64,000 nt of DNA from Myxococcales bacterium. Lineage in GTDB: Bacteria > Myxococcota_A > Polyangia > Polyangiales > Ga0077539. Positions 24,131 through 32,689 of the stretch are shown here, in pieces (position 1 is the stretch's first letter; each line of letters opens with the position of its first letter). The notes beneath the pieces were generated by a model. That model did not search any database, had not been told where the DNA came from, and saw only the letters and a list, made by a program, of their open reading frames with translations. The position numbers and the translations under genes were made by a program. The stretch covers positions 1-64,000 of the forward strand of contig JAAFIF010000013.1 in NCBI GenBank assembly GCA_013298625.1, read 5' to 3'.

Positions 24131-25792
24131 ATGGGACCCACACGCTCGTTCGCGCTCGCGTCGGTGCTGCTCTTCGGGTGCGACGGACTCATCCGAGATC
24201 CCGCTGCGCAGCCGTCGCCCAACCCGCGCCCCGCCGCGGACGCGGGCGCCGACGCCGCGGTCCCGTCCACTCCGTCTGCTCCGTTCTCACCGGGAAACCT
24301 CACGTTTCCTCGGCTCACGAACAGCCAGTACCGCAACGCGCTGACCGACCTGTTCGGCCTCGGCCTCACCATCCCCGCCAGCGAGCCCGACACCAACCCC
24401 TACCTCTTCACCAACATCGGCGCCACGCTCTCGACCGCGAGCCAGCGCGGCGTCGAAGGGTGGGAGCGCACCGCGCTCTCGGTCACGCAGACGGTCTTCG
24501 CAGACCCCGCGCGGCGCAGCGCCCTCGTCGGGTGCGAGCCGGACGCCACCGACGCGTGCGCACGCGCGTTTTTGCAGCGATTTCTCAGGCGCGCGTGGCG
24601 CAGGCCCCCCGAGGCCGAAGAGCTCTCGCGCTACGTAGCCCTCGCGCGCGCCACGACCGCGCCGGGCGACCCGTGGTCGGGGTTGCGCTACGCCACCGCG
24701 GGCGCGCTGCAGTCTCCGCACTTCGTCTACCGCGTCGAGCTCGGCGTCGAGAACAACGGCCGCCGCAAGTACACCGCGCACGAGATGGCCTCGCGCTTGT
24801 CCTTCGCCCTGTGGGACTCGATCCCCGACGAAGAGCTCTCGGCCGCCGCGGACAACGGCTCGCTCGCGACCGAGGACGGTGTGCGCACTCAGGCTGAACG
24901 CATGCTGCGCTCGCCGCGCGCGCGCGCCGGGGTCCGAGCTTTTTTCGTGCAGTACCTCGGGCTCTCGGCGCTCGATCACTTGTCTCGCGACGCCGCGCAG
25001 TTTCCGCAGTTCACCGTGACGATCGCCGAGTCGATGCGCAAAGAGGTCGAGCTCGACGTCGAGGACGTGATCTTCACGCAAGACGCTGACTTTCGACTGC
25101 TGTTTTCGCAGCGACAGACCTTCGTCAACCCCGAGCTCGCGCAGCTCTACGGCATCCCGTACCCCGCCGGCGGCGCGGGCTTCGTGCGCGTCGCGCTCCC
25201 AGAGCCGTCGCAGCGCGGCGGGTTGCTCACCACCGCGGGCATCCTCGCGATCACCTCGCACCAAAACGCCACCAGCCCCACGGCGCGCGGTCGCTACGTC
25301 AGCGAGCGCCTCCGCTGCGAGCACGTCCCCGATCCGCCGGGAAACATCCAGTTCAACATCGATCAGCCTGCCTCGGGCCCGCGCCTCACGCTGCGCCAGC
25401 GCCTCGCCCGGCACCGCGAGAACCCCGCGTGCGCTGCGTGTCACGTGATCACGGATCCTCTGGGGCTCGGCTTCGAAAACTTCGACGCCCTCGGCGCGCT
25501 GCGGACGCTCGAAGAAGGCATGCCCGTCGACGCTTCGGGAGAGATCGACGGACGCTCGTTCGTCGGCGCGCGCGCGCTCGGAGAGCGCCTCTCGACGGAC
25601 CCGCGCCTCGCGCGCTGCCTCGTGAAGCAGGTCTACCGCTTCGCGCAGGGGCGGCTCGACACCGAGGGCGAAGCGGCCACGCTCGCGCTGCTCACGCGCA
25701 GCTTCGAAGAGGGCGGGTTTCGCTTCAAACGTCTGCTCGTCGAGCTCTTCGCCAGCGAGGGCTTTCGCTTCGCGTCCACCCCTTCGCTCTGA
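24131..25792 (+). CDS. DUF1587/1592/1588/1585-type exported protein with CxxCH
   Basis: A 553-residue lipoprotein (lipobox LLFGC) with a Pro/Ala/Asp spacer. It shows the ordered domains of the planctomycete/myxobacterial DUF1592 family: an N-terminal DUF1587-like segment (PRLTNSQYRNALTDLFG), DUF1592 (TAHEMASRLSFALWDSIPD), DUF1588 (QRGGLLTTAGILAITSHQNATSP) with the heme-c-like CAACH motif near residue 434, and the C-terminal DUF1585 (FVGARALGERL...CLVKQVYRFAQGR). The single CxxCH suggests a cytochrome-type cofactor, although the function of the family is not established. It is followed after 15 bp by its usual partner, a DUF1552 protein. The start was chosen at the signal peptide ATG just after the -10 element. 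Confidence 0.92.
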   Translation: MGPTRSFALASVLLFGCDGLIRDPAAQPSPNPRPAADAGADAAVPSTPSAPFSPGNLTFPRLTNSQYRNALTDLFGLGLTIPASEPDTNPYLFTNIGATLSTASQRGVEGWERTALSVTQTVFADPARRSALVGCEPDATDACARAFLQRFLRRAWRRPPEAEELSRYVALARATTAPGDPWSGLRYATAGALQSPHFVYRVELGVENNGRRKYTAHEMASRLSFALWDSIPDEELSAAADNGSLATEDGVRTQAERMLRSPRARAGVRAFFVQYLGLSALDHLSRDAAQFPQFTVTIAESMRKEVELDVEDVIFTQDADFRLLFSQRQTFVNPELAQLYGIPYPAGGAGFVRVALPEPSQRGGLLTTAGILAITSHQNATSPTARGRYVSERLRCEHVPDPPGNIQFNIDQPASGPRLTLRQRLARHRENPACAACHVITDPLGLGFENFDALGALRTLEEGMPVDASGEIDGRSFVGARALGERLSTDPRLARCLVKQVYRFAQGRLDTEGEAATLALLTRSFEEGGFRFKRLLVELFASEGFRFASTPSL

Positions 25793-25807
25793 GAGGCCAC
25801 AGCACCC

Positions 25808-27190
25808 ATGCGATCGCGCCCACTCTCTCGACGCACCATGCTCCGCGGAGCCACCGCGGGCCTCATCGCGACCGTCGGCCTGCCGCCGCTCGAAGCGATG
25901 CTCGACCGCAACGGCGAGGCCTTCGCCGACGGAACGGGCGCTCCCAAGCGCTACGGGCTCTTCTTCTGGGGCAACGGCTACGGCTGGATCGGCCGCGGCC
26001 GGCCCGACCACTGGACCCCCACGGGGGCGAGCACGATGTGGACGCCCTCCGAGCAACTCGCGCCGCTGGCAGCGCACGTCGGCAACGTGTCCGTGCTCAC
26101 GGGCCTCGAGCCGAAGACAGAGATCCCCGCGTCCCCAGGAGGGCAGGGCGACGGTCACATGCGCGGCGTCGCCAACGCGATCAGCGCCGATCGCCCGCGG
26201 CCCGAGGGCTTCTACCACCCCGATCACATCTTCGCGCTCTCGCGCCCCACGCTCGACCAGGTCATCGCGCGGCACCCGATGTTCGTCGGCGCGACGCCGA
26301 CCCGGTTTCGCTCTGTCGAAATGAGCGTGAGCAACAACCGCTTTCACGACTACGGGACGTGGACGTGCGTCTCGTACAACGGGCAAGAGTCGCAGAACCT
26401 GCCGATTCGCTCGGTGGATCAGCTGTTCGAGCACTTGTTCGGCGTCCCCGTGATGGGCTCGCGCGAGAGCGCGGACCGCGCGACGGTGCTCGACGCGGTC
26501 GCCGCGGACGCGCGCGCCCTGCGCACGAGGCTCGGGATGTCCGACCGCGCGCGGCTCGACGCGCACCTCGAGCACATCGCTGAGATCCAGCGAAACCTCC
26601 GGGCGATGGCCCCGATGTGCACGTCGCCCATGCGCCCTGCGCGCGCGGGCGGCTTCGACGGCTCGCCCGGCGACGAGCCGCTGCAAGACAAGCTCGTCGC
26701 GATGGCCCGACTGATCGCCGTCGCGATGCAGTGCGACCTGACGCGGGTGTTCTCGCTGATGTTCACGGGCCCTGGGTCGCAGACGGTGTTTCGCGCCGTG
26801 GGAGCGCCGTCGGGCCTGCACCAGCTCTGCCACGAGAACCGCTGGGACATCGCGAAATCCGCGGCCATCTACACCATGCAGTCGCTCGCGCGCGTGCTCG
26901 ACGTGTTCGCTAGCACCATGGACATCGGCGGGACGTCGCTGCTCGACAACATGGCCATGCTCGCCACGAGCGAGTTCAGCGCGGGCGACCAGCACGAGGT
27001 CAACGAGTTTCCCGTCCTCCTCTGCGGAAAAGCCGGCGGAACCCTCCGCGGCGGCGTCCACTACCGCCAGCCCTCGGGCAACCTCGCGCGCGTTCATCTC
27101 ACCATCCTCCGCGCCTTGGGGCTGCCCTACGCGAGCTACGGCTTCAACGGCGCAGAGACCAACGAGCCCATCGCCGAGGTGCTCACGTGA
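25808..27190 (+). CDS. DUF1552 family exported protein (Tat substrate)
   Basis: A 460-residue DUF1552 protein, the standard genetic partner of DUF1592 proteins. The N-terminus carries a twin-arginine signal (LSRRTMLRGATAGL), so it is probably exported folded through Tat. Family landmarks include LFFWGNGYGW, the VSVLTGLEP segment, DGHMRG, the AMQCDLTRVFSLMFTG block, and SEFSAGDQHEVNEFPVLL. The family has not been assigned an enzymatic activity, but its fold group includes sulfatase-like proteins. GAGAGG lies upstream of the ATG. Its stop overlaps the GTG start of the next gene (GTGA), so the three genes form one operon. Confidence 0.92.
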   Translation: MRSRPLSRRTMLRGATAGLIATVGLPPLEAMLDRNGEAFADGTGAPKRYGLFFWGNGYGWIGRGRPDHWTPTGASTMWTPSEQLAPLAAHVGNVSVLTGLEPKTEIPASPGGQGDGHMRGVANAISADRPRPEGFYHPDHIFALSRPTLDQVIARHPMFVGATPTRFRSVEMSVSNNRFHDYGTWTCVSYNGQESQNLPIRSVDQLFEHLFGVPVMGSRESADRATVLDAVAADARALRTRLGMSDRARLDAHLEHIAEIQRNLRAMAPMCTSPMRPARAGGFDGSPGDEPLQDKLVAMARLIAVAMQCDLTRVFSLMFTGPGSQTVFRAVGAPSGLHQLCHENRWDIAKSAAIYTMQSLARVLDVFASTMDIGGTSLLDNMAMLATSEFSAGDQHEVNEFPVLLCGKAGGTLRGGVHYRQPSGNLARVHLTILRALGLPYASYGFNGAETNEPIAEVLT

Positions 27191-28206
27191 CGCGCCCGCG
27201 CAGCGCAATGATCTCTGTTTTCGCTGCGCACTTGATTGCGTGTGCTCCCATCGACCCGCCTCGCGACGGCGGCCCCATCGACGCCGCGCGCCTCGACGCC
27301 GCGGTCACCGACGGCGCGCGCGCCGACAGCGCGCAGGGCTTCGACAGCGGCCGCGAGTGCGCGACGGACCCCGACTGCGCCCGGCAACCCGGGCTGCCCG
27401 TGTGCGACCCCGTGCGCGGCCGCTGCGTCGTGTGCTCTCCGTCCAACGACCGCTGCGACCCCGCGGATCACTGCGACCCGGTGACGTTCACCTGCGCGCC
27501 CGGCTGCCGCTCGGACGAGGGCTGCGCCGGCGCGACGCCTCGCTGCGACACGGGCCTGCGCCGCTGCGTCGAGTGCTCTCGGGCCGAGCACTGTCCAGGC
27601 GGCGCGAGCTGCGCGGGCGGGCGCTGCATGATGGTGATGTGCCCGGCGGGCCGCGCGGACTGCAACCGCAACGCAGGCGACGGCTGCGAGGTCGACCTCG
27701 CGGCGGACCGCTTGAATTGTGGTGCGTGCGGCGCGACGCCCGCTGAAGCGTGCAACACCCGCGACGACAACTGCGACGGCCGCTGCGACGAGGCGCCTGG
27801 GTGCCGCGTGGGCGTGCACCGATCGAGCGGCGTCGAGCACTTCTACACGACCAGCCGCGCCGAGGCGGGCTGCTGCGGGTTCACCGTCGAAGCCGAGAAC
27901 TTCTTCTATCTCTACGGCGCGATGGTGCCGGGCACCGCGCCGCTCTACCGCTGTTACAGCGGCGCGCAGGGGCGGCATTTGCTCACGCCCGACCCCGGGT
28001 GCGAGGGCTTCGAGCGCGAGGGGATCATCGGGTTCGTGGGGACGAGCGCGGCGTGCGGAGCGGTTCCGCTGTATCGCTTGTACAACCCGACGAGCCGCGA
28101 CAATTTCTACACGACCAGCGCGGCCGAGCGAGACAACGCCGTGGCGATGTACGGCTATCAAGCGCGGGAGCTCGCCGGCTACGTGTGGGCCGCGCCGCAG
28201 GGCTGA
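27187..28206 (+). CDS. Cys-rich lipoprotein with C-terminal DUF5648-like repeats
   Basis: A 339-residue lipoprotein (lipobox LIAC at the end of an N-terminal hydrophobic segment, then a PPRDGG/DAA-rich spacer). Residues ~55-190 are a Cys-rich region with spacing typical of myxobacterial surface proteins (repeated CxxxxDC and CDPxxxRC elements) ending in a MopE-like CNTRDDNCDG. The final ~150 residues hold three DUF5648-type repeats: VHRSSGVEHFYTTS, then LYRCYSGAQGRHLLTPD, then LYRLYNPTSRDNFYTTS. It is the third gene of the DUF1592/DUF1552 operon and may be a surface partner of those proteins. Ligand unknown. Confidence 0.8.
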   Translation: MTRPRSAMISVFAAHLIACAPIDPPRDGGPIDAARLDAAVTDGARADSAQGFDSGRECATDPDCARQPGLPVCDPVRGRCVVCSPSNDRCDPADHCDPVTFTCAPGCRSDEGCAGATPRCDTGLRRCVECSRAEHCPGGASCAGGRCMMVMCPAGRADCNRNAGDGCEVDLAADRLNCGACGATPAEACNTRDDNCDGRCDEAPGCRVGVHRSSGVEHFYTTSRAEAGCCGFTVEAENFFYLYGAMVPGTAPLYRCYSGAQGRHLLTPDPGCEGFEREGIIGFVGTSAACGAVPLYRLYNPTSRDNFYTTSAAERDNAVAMYGYQARELAGYVWAAPQG

Positions 28207-28212
28207 GGGCGC

Positions 28213-29832
28213 TTACTGCCCGAGGTACAAGCGCAGCGTCTCGGCCGCGGCGCGCTTGTCGAACGTGATGCCCTGCAGCTCTGCGCGCTGGCTGATGCGC
28301 TCGAAGGTCTCCATCAGGTAGTGCTGAAAGCGCTCGCACTCGTTGACCGCGGCGATCACGCGCACGGGCTCGAGGAAGTCCGCTTCTTGAAGACCCTCGA
28401 CCGCCGCGAGAAACCGATCGAAATCGGGGTAGTCGCTGGCGCGCAAGAGCTGGTAGCCCATCGAGCGAAAATACCCGAGAAACTCCCGCACGAACTGAAA
28501 GCTCGAGTAGCTCGACCACTGGTCCGGCGCGTCCGGGGTCGCCCGCGCTCGCGCGACGAACGCGCGCAGCACCTGGGCGAACATCCACAGGTCGCGCCGC
28601 AGCCGCTCGCTCACCGTCCGACGCGCGTTGACGTCGTCGAAGAACTTGCCGACGTCCACCTCGCTGCGCACCGTCTGCGCGATGCGCGCGATCGCCGTCT
28701 GCAGCACGTCGCGAAGCCCGTCCATCGACGCGTGCACCGACCGCGCGAGCTCTCCCGCCGGCGGAACGATCTGCGACGACGGCACCTTCACTTCGAACAC
28801 CCCGCGCACTTCGACGCGCAGCGACGCCGACACCGCTTCGAGCGACCCGCGCAGCGCCGCGAGCCAGTGCGCCTCTTGCGCCAGCTGATCGAAGCGCGGC
28901 CCGATGTCCTTCGCGGCGACCTTCAACAGCTCGCGCTCGAACCCGTCGGCCAGCACCGCGCCCGCGCGTCCGCGCAGGTACCCCACGATCGCCCGCGCGT
29001 CCGAGCGCAACAGCGACAGCAGCACGTACACCCGCGACACCTGCTGCGGGTCCGTCGTCGCCGCCCGAATCAGCTGCGTGTACCGCAGCAGCCTGAAGCA
29101 CGACAGAAACGCCAGCGCGACCACTCTGTGCGCCGCGTCGTTGTCCACCAGCTGGATCACGTCCAGCACTTCGATGGCCCGAATCCGATCGAACTCCGGC
29201 CGAAACTCCAGCGCGATCAGCGGATTGAAGAACTGGTTGCGCGCGATCTCTCGCTGCACCATCGCCAGCGCCGCGTGAAACAAACGGTACGGGACGCGCT
29301 CGAGCCGCAAGATCCCGTCGACCATCTCGCCGATCAACGTGAGCGAGTGCCGCAAGTGCAGCAGCGACTCTTCGGGCGACTCTTGCACCGAGGCGTCGCG
29401 CTGCAGCCGCGCGCGCGCGGGGTCCTCGGGCAGCAGCGTCTCCAGGTACCGCTGAAACACGTACGCGCGGTCTCGCGTCGCGAGCAGCTGCCGACACAAG
29501 GTCACCACCCTGTGCAGCGTGAGCCTCGCGATCACCAGCTCTTCGCGAAAGTCCAGGGCCACCACGGGGGTCTTGCGCGGCGCGCCCGGGTGATTGCGCG
29601 GGTTCGCGAAGCACACGAGCCCCTTCAAGAGCATCTCGAGCTCGAAGAGGGTCTCTTCTTTGCGATCCCACGAGAGCCCTGCGAACCACGCGTCGCGCGC
29701 CGCTGCTTGCTCTCTTCGCAAGCCGCGCGTGTCGCGCAGCAAATCCGCGTACGGATCGCGCACCCTCGGTCGGCCCGAAGGAGTCACGCTCCGAGGCGCA
29801 GACGACGGCATCCGCGGGGTCTCAGTAGCCAT
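28213..29832 (-). CDS. Conserved hypothetical helical protein, 539 residues
   Basis: No family recognised. The protein is predicted soluble and almost wholly helical, with many Leu/Arg-rich amphipathic helices, no signal peptide and no membrane span. The first ~25 residues are Ser/Pro/Arg-rich and probably disordered. Recognisable stretches are WDRKEETLFELEMLLKGLV near the N-terminus, and FFDDVNARRTVSERLRRDLW and QFVREFLGYFRSMGYQLL in the C-terminal half. It could be a scaffold or regulatory protein. It starts 11 nt after a TATGCT element. It converges on the DUF5648 gene with only 6 bp between stops. Upstream on the same strand is the cystathionine beta-synthase gene, 72 bp away. Confidence 0.75.
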   Translation of the reverse strand: MATETPRMPSSAPRSVTPSGRPRVRDPYADLLRDTRGLRREQAAARDAWFAGLSWDRKEETLFELEMLLKGLVCFANPRNHPGAPRKTPVVALDFREELVIARLTLHRVVTLCRQLLATRDRAYVFQRYLETLLPEDPARARLQRDASVQESPEESLLHLRHSLTLIGEMVDGILRLERVPYRLFHAALAMVQREIARNQFFNPLIALEFRPEFDRIRAIEVLDVIQLVDNDAAHRVVALAFLSCFRLLRYTQLIRAATTDPQQVSRVYVLLSLLRSDARAIVGYLRGRAGAVLADGFERELLKVAAKDIGPRFDQLAQEAHWLAALRGSLEAVSASLRVEVRGVFEVKVPSSQIVPPAGELARSVHASMDGLRDVLQTAIARIAQTVRSEVDVGKFFDDVNARRTVSERLRRDLWMFAQVLRAFVARARATPDAPDQWSSYSSFQFVREFLGYFRSMGYQLLRASDYPDFDRFLAAVEGLQEADFLEPVRVIAAVNECERFQHYLMETFERISQRAELQGITFDKRAAAETLRLYLGQ

Positions 29833-29843
29833 AACTCGTCGCG

Positions 29844-29849
29844 AGCATA
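29844..29849 (-). promoter_or_regulatory. Start-proximal -10 TATGCT
   Basis: TATGCT on the minus strand, immediately preceded by TG, 11 nt before the ATG at 29832. Confidence 0.5.
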
Positions 29850-29904
29850 CACGGACCGCCCCCGCCGCACGCGCTGATTTGCGCGCGTGCGCGCCGAGGC
29901 CTGA

Positions 29905-31278
29905 TCACGACAGCCCGCCCTTGCGCGAGAGGTAGTCGATCAGGTCGATCTTGGTCACGAGCCCCACGAGCTTTCGCCCCTCTGTGACGAGGGCGATCTT
30001 CGCGTCCGCCAGCACGCCCTGCAAGAGATCCACGCGCGTGTCCGGCGTGACCGAGGCGTAGTCGCTCTCGACGAGGTGCTCGATCGTCCCTTCGAGGTGC
30101 CCTTCGCCCGTCACCAGGTGCCGCAAGACGTCCACCTCGGCCACGATCCCGTAGAGCCGATCGTTGTCGCCCACCACGGGGAGCTGCGAAATCCCGTGCT
30201 GCTTCATGGTCTGCACCACGTGCCTCACCGTGTCGTCGGGCCGCGCCGTCACCATGGCCCGCGCGCCCTTCGCTTCGATCAGCTCGCGCACTGTTCCTTC
30301 GCCGCCGAGAAAGCCGTTCTCTCGCATCCACTCGTCGTTGAAGACCTTCGAGAAGTACCCCTCGGCGCCGTCGCACAGGACCACGACGATGTTCTCTCGC
30401 TTGTCCCGCGCCCGCGCGTACTTGATCGCGCCCGCCACCGCCGCGCCGCTCGATCCGCCGCAGAAGAGACCTTCGTGCCGCACGAGGTCGCGCGTCGTCG
30501 CGAAGCACTCGCGGTCGTCCACGCGGATCACGTCGTCGAGCACCTTCATGTCCAGCGCGCCCGGGTAGAACTCCTCTCCGATGCCCTCGACCTTGTACGC
30601 GAACGCTCGCGTGTCGCGCCCGTAGCGAAACTTGTCGTAGTAGACGCTGCCCACCGGGTCGATCCCGACGATCTGCACCGCGGGCTTGTGCTCTTTGAGA
30701 TAGCGGCCCGCGCCCGTGAGCGCGCCGCCCGTCCCGAGGCCAACGACCAGCGCGTCGATCTCTCCGTTGCTCTGCGCGAACAGCTCGGGCCCGAGGCTTC
30801 GGTAGTACGCCTCGGCGTTGGCCGCGCTGTGATACTGGTTCGCGAGCGCCGCGCCTGCGGTGTCTTCTGCGAGCTTTTTTGCAGTCGAATAGTGACTGCG
30901 CGGGTCCTCGGGCTCGACCGCGCTCGGGCACACGACCACCTTCGCGCCCCACGCGCGCAGCGCCGCGACCTTCTCGTGCGAGACCTTGTCCGGGACCGCA
31001 AACACACACTTGTACCCGCGCACGGCGGCGACCATCGCGAGCGCGGCGCCTGTGTTTCCGCTGGTGGCTTCGACGATCGTCCCGCCGGGCTTCAGCTTGC
31101 CGTGCCGCTCGAGCTCGTCGACGAGAAAGCTCGCCGCGCGATCCTTCATCGACCCGCTCGGGTTGGCGAACTCGAGCTTCACGAAGATGTCCGCGGTCAG
31201 CCCCGCGCTCACTCGGTTGAGCTTGACGATGGGCGTGCGTCCGACCGCATCGAGAACCGTTGCAAATGCTCCGTACAC
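29905..31278 (-). CDS. Cystathionine beta-synthase (PLP domain plus CBS pair)
   Basis: A 457-residue cytosolic PLP enzyme that condenses serine (or a related substrate) with homocysteine to cystathionine. The fold-type II catalytic domain covers ~1-320: Lys45 in SGSMKDRAA binds PLP, SGNTGAALA binds the substrate carboxylate, and GLGTGGALTGAG binds the cofactor phosphate. Residues ~335-457 are two CBS domains (MKQHGISQLPVVGD and KIALVTEGRKLVGLVTKIDLI). The length and the CBS pair favour CBS over plain cysteine synthase, though O-acetylserine use cannot be excluded. I chose the GTG at 31278, 8 nt after TGATAGGGT, because the protein then begins right at the conserved LDAVGRTPIVKLNR region; longer readings run into non-coding-looking sequence. 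Confidence 0.9.
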   Translation of the reverse strand: MYGAFATVLDAVGRTPIVKLNRVSAGLTADIFVKLEFANPSGSMKDRAASFLVDELERHGKLKPGGTIVEATSGNTGAALAMVAAVRGYKCVFAVPDKVSHEKVAALRAWGAKVVVCPSAVEPEDPRSHYSTAKKLAEDTAGAALANQYHSAANAEAYYRSLGPELFAQSNGEIDALVVGLGTGGALTGAGRYLKEHKPAVQIVGIDPVGSVYYDKFRYGRDTRAFAYKVEGIGEEFYPGALDMKVLDDVIRVDDRECFATTRDLVRHEGLFCGGSSGAAVAGAIKYARARDKRENIVVVLCDGAEGYFSKVFNDEWMRENGFLGGEGTVRELIEAKGARAMVTARPDDTVRHVVQTMKQHGISQLPVVGDNDRLYGIVAEVDVLRHLVTGEGHLEGTIEHLVESDYASVTPDTRVDLLQGVLADAKIALVTEGRKLVGLVTKIDLIDYLSRKGGLS

Positions 31279-31286
31279 GGCGCGCG

Positions 31287-31292
31287 ACCCTA
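31287..31292 (-). promoter_or_regulatory. Extended -10 (TGATAGGGT), start-proximal
   Basis: TAGGGT preceded by TGA, 8 nt before the GTG at 31278. The string CGTGATAGGGTCG recurs exactly before the ATPase regulator gene (10741-10753). Confidence 0.55.
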
Positions 31293-31344
31293 TCACGTCG
31301 CGCCCGCGCAAATTCACCCGTGGAGAACCTCCGCGGTTGAGCCC

Positions 31345-31350
31345 TACACT
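31345..31350 (+). promoter_or_regulatory. Start-proximal -10 TACACT
   Basis: TACACT, 8 nt before the GTG at 31359. Confidence 0.5.
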
Positions 31351-31358
31351 CCGCCGCC

Positions 31359-32636
31359 GTGTTCGAACCGGGATCGCTCTCTCGCCGCGTCGCGATGTAC
31401 TCCATCGCCGGCGCCTTCGTCGGAACCGCCTGGGGCGCCTGGGCCCTCGCGTCCCGCGGCGCCGACCCGACAGCGGTCGCCACCAACGCCCCCGCGCCCG
31501 CCGCGCCCGCGTGCCCCGACGGCTACGCCCGCGCCCCACAGTACGACTCGACCGCCATCGTCGAGGGCTCTCGCAACACGCGCTGGCTCGTCCGCTGCGA
31601 CCCCGTGCGCAGTCAGTCCGCGGTCTCCGAGTCGCTCGAGCTCTTCTGGTCCTCCGAGCTCATCGCCGATCCCCGCGCGCGCCCAGAGTCCCTGCGCTCG
31701 TTCGTCAGCACCATCGCGCAATCCAACCGCGTCGCGCTCGACCCGCTGCCCGTCCCAGAGTCCCGCAACCTCGTCCGCGCAGCGCCGCCCAACCCCGCGC
31801 TCGACGGGCTCGTGATGGACACCCGCGGAGGCTTTCGCCTGCCGTCCCTCGTCGCTCGCGCGTGGGCCGTCCCCGCCGGAGGCCGCACGATGTTGGCCCT
31901 GCTCATCGCCCGCAGCGACCGCGCGCAGACCGTCGAAGCCCGCGCCGCTGAGTCCGTCGCCCGCGTTGGTGGCCTTCGCGCCTACGACCCCGCGGCCAGC
32001 ACCGAGCGCGGCTTCGCGATCACCGCATCGTGCCCCGCTGGATGGACCGACGCGACGCCCGCAGGCGGCGGCCCCGCGCCGGCCATTTATGTGGGCCGCT
32101 ATTGCCTCGACCCCTCACCGGGCGGCGGCGCAGAGCTCACGTTCGCCGAGGTCACAGGGCGCATGGACGGCGACGGCGGAGCCAATCGTCTCTTCGAGCT
32201 CACCGCGTCCATGATCGCCGCCGTGGGCACGCGAGTGACCTCCGGCGGGGCGGACCCCGACGCGGGGACATCCGCCGCAGCGCCTGGATTTTCTCAGGCA
32301 GAATCCGTCACGATCGCCGGTGTTCAGGGCAAGACCGCCCGCGCCGAGATCGAGCCCCCGCCCGTGCGCCTCGCCATGCGCGCGTGGATGGCCCCTGCGG
32401 GAGGAGGCTCGGTCTTCGCGCTCTCGACGTCGCTCGCCGAGCGCGCAGAGCCCGTGCGCGCAGAGCTCGACCGCTGGCTCACCAGCGCGCCCGTCGTCCG
32501 CGCGTACGACACGAGCACGCTTCAATCCCGTCGTTCGCAGCGCTTTCGCGGCAACATCGTGCTGCCCGGAGTCATGACCGCTGTCCTCGGCGCGCTGCTC
32601 GCCGTCTGGCGCACCCGCACCCTCGCAGAGAAGTAA
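31359..32636 (+). CDS. Hypothetical membrane protein with spans at both ends
   Basis: A 425-residue protein with no recognised family. It begins with a basic residue pair and a hydrophobic span (VAMYSIAGAFVGTAWGAWALA) and ends with another (NIVLPGVMTAVLGALLAVW) followed by a short basic tail. This places the ~370-residue middle in the periplasm and both ends in the cytoplasm. The middle contains three loosely similar Ala/Pro-rich segments, each holding a phrase such as RAWAVPAGGRTMLALLIARSDRAQ or RAWMAPAGGGSVFALSTSLAERAE. It therefore looks like an internal duplication. It starts 8 nt after a TACACT element, divergent from the cystathionine beta-synthase gene. Confidence 0.7.
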   Translation: MFEPGSLSRRVAMYSIAGAFVGTAWGAWALASRGADPTAVATNAPAPAAPACPDGYARAPQYDSTAIVEGSRNTRWLVRCDPVRSQSAVSESLELFWSSELIADPRARPESLRSFVSTIAQSNRVALDPLPVPESRNLVRAAPPNPALDGLVMDTRGGFRLPSLVARAWAVPAGGRTMLALLIARSDRAQTVEARAAESVARVGGLRAYDPAASTERGFAITASCPAGWTDATPAGGGPAPAIYVGRYCLDPSPGGGAELTFAEVTGRMDGDGGANRLFELTASMIAAVGTRVTSGGADPDAGTSAAAPGFSQAESVTIAGVQGKTARAEIEPPPVRLAMRAWMAPAGGGSVFALSTSLAERAEPVRAELDRWLTSAPVVRAYDTSTLQSRRSQRFRGNIVLPGVMTAVLGALLAVWRTRTLAEK

Positions 32637-32677
32637 TTGACGCGGTGCGCTCGCGTTGGTCGCGCAAAGAACGGTGC

Positions 32678-32683
32678 GATACT
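32678..32683 (+). promoter_or_regulatory. Extended -10 (TGCGATACT), start-proximal
   Basis: GATACT preceded by TGC, ending 6 nt before the ATG at 32690. A TTGGTC at about 32656-32661 could act as -35 with a 16-bp spacer. Confidence 0.5.
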
Positions 32684-32689
32684 GCGCAC

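Noticed and set aside
24287-27208. 973-codon minus-strand frame opposite DUF1592/DUF1552
   Set aside because: Both sense genes have unmistakable family motifs; the antisense frame has none.
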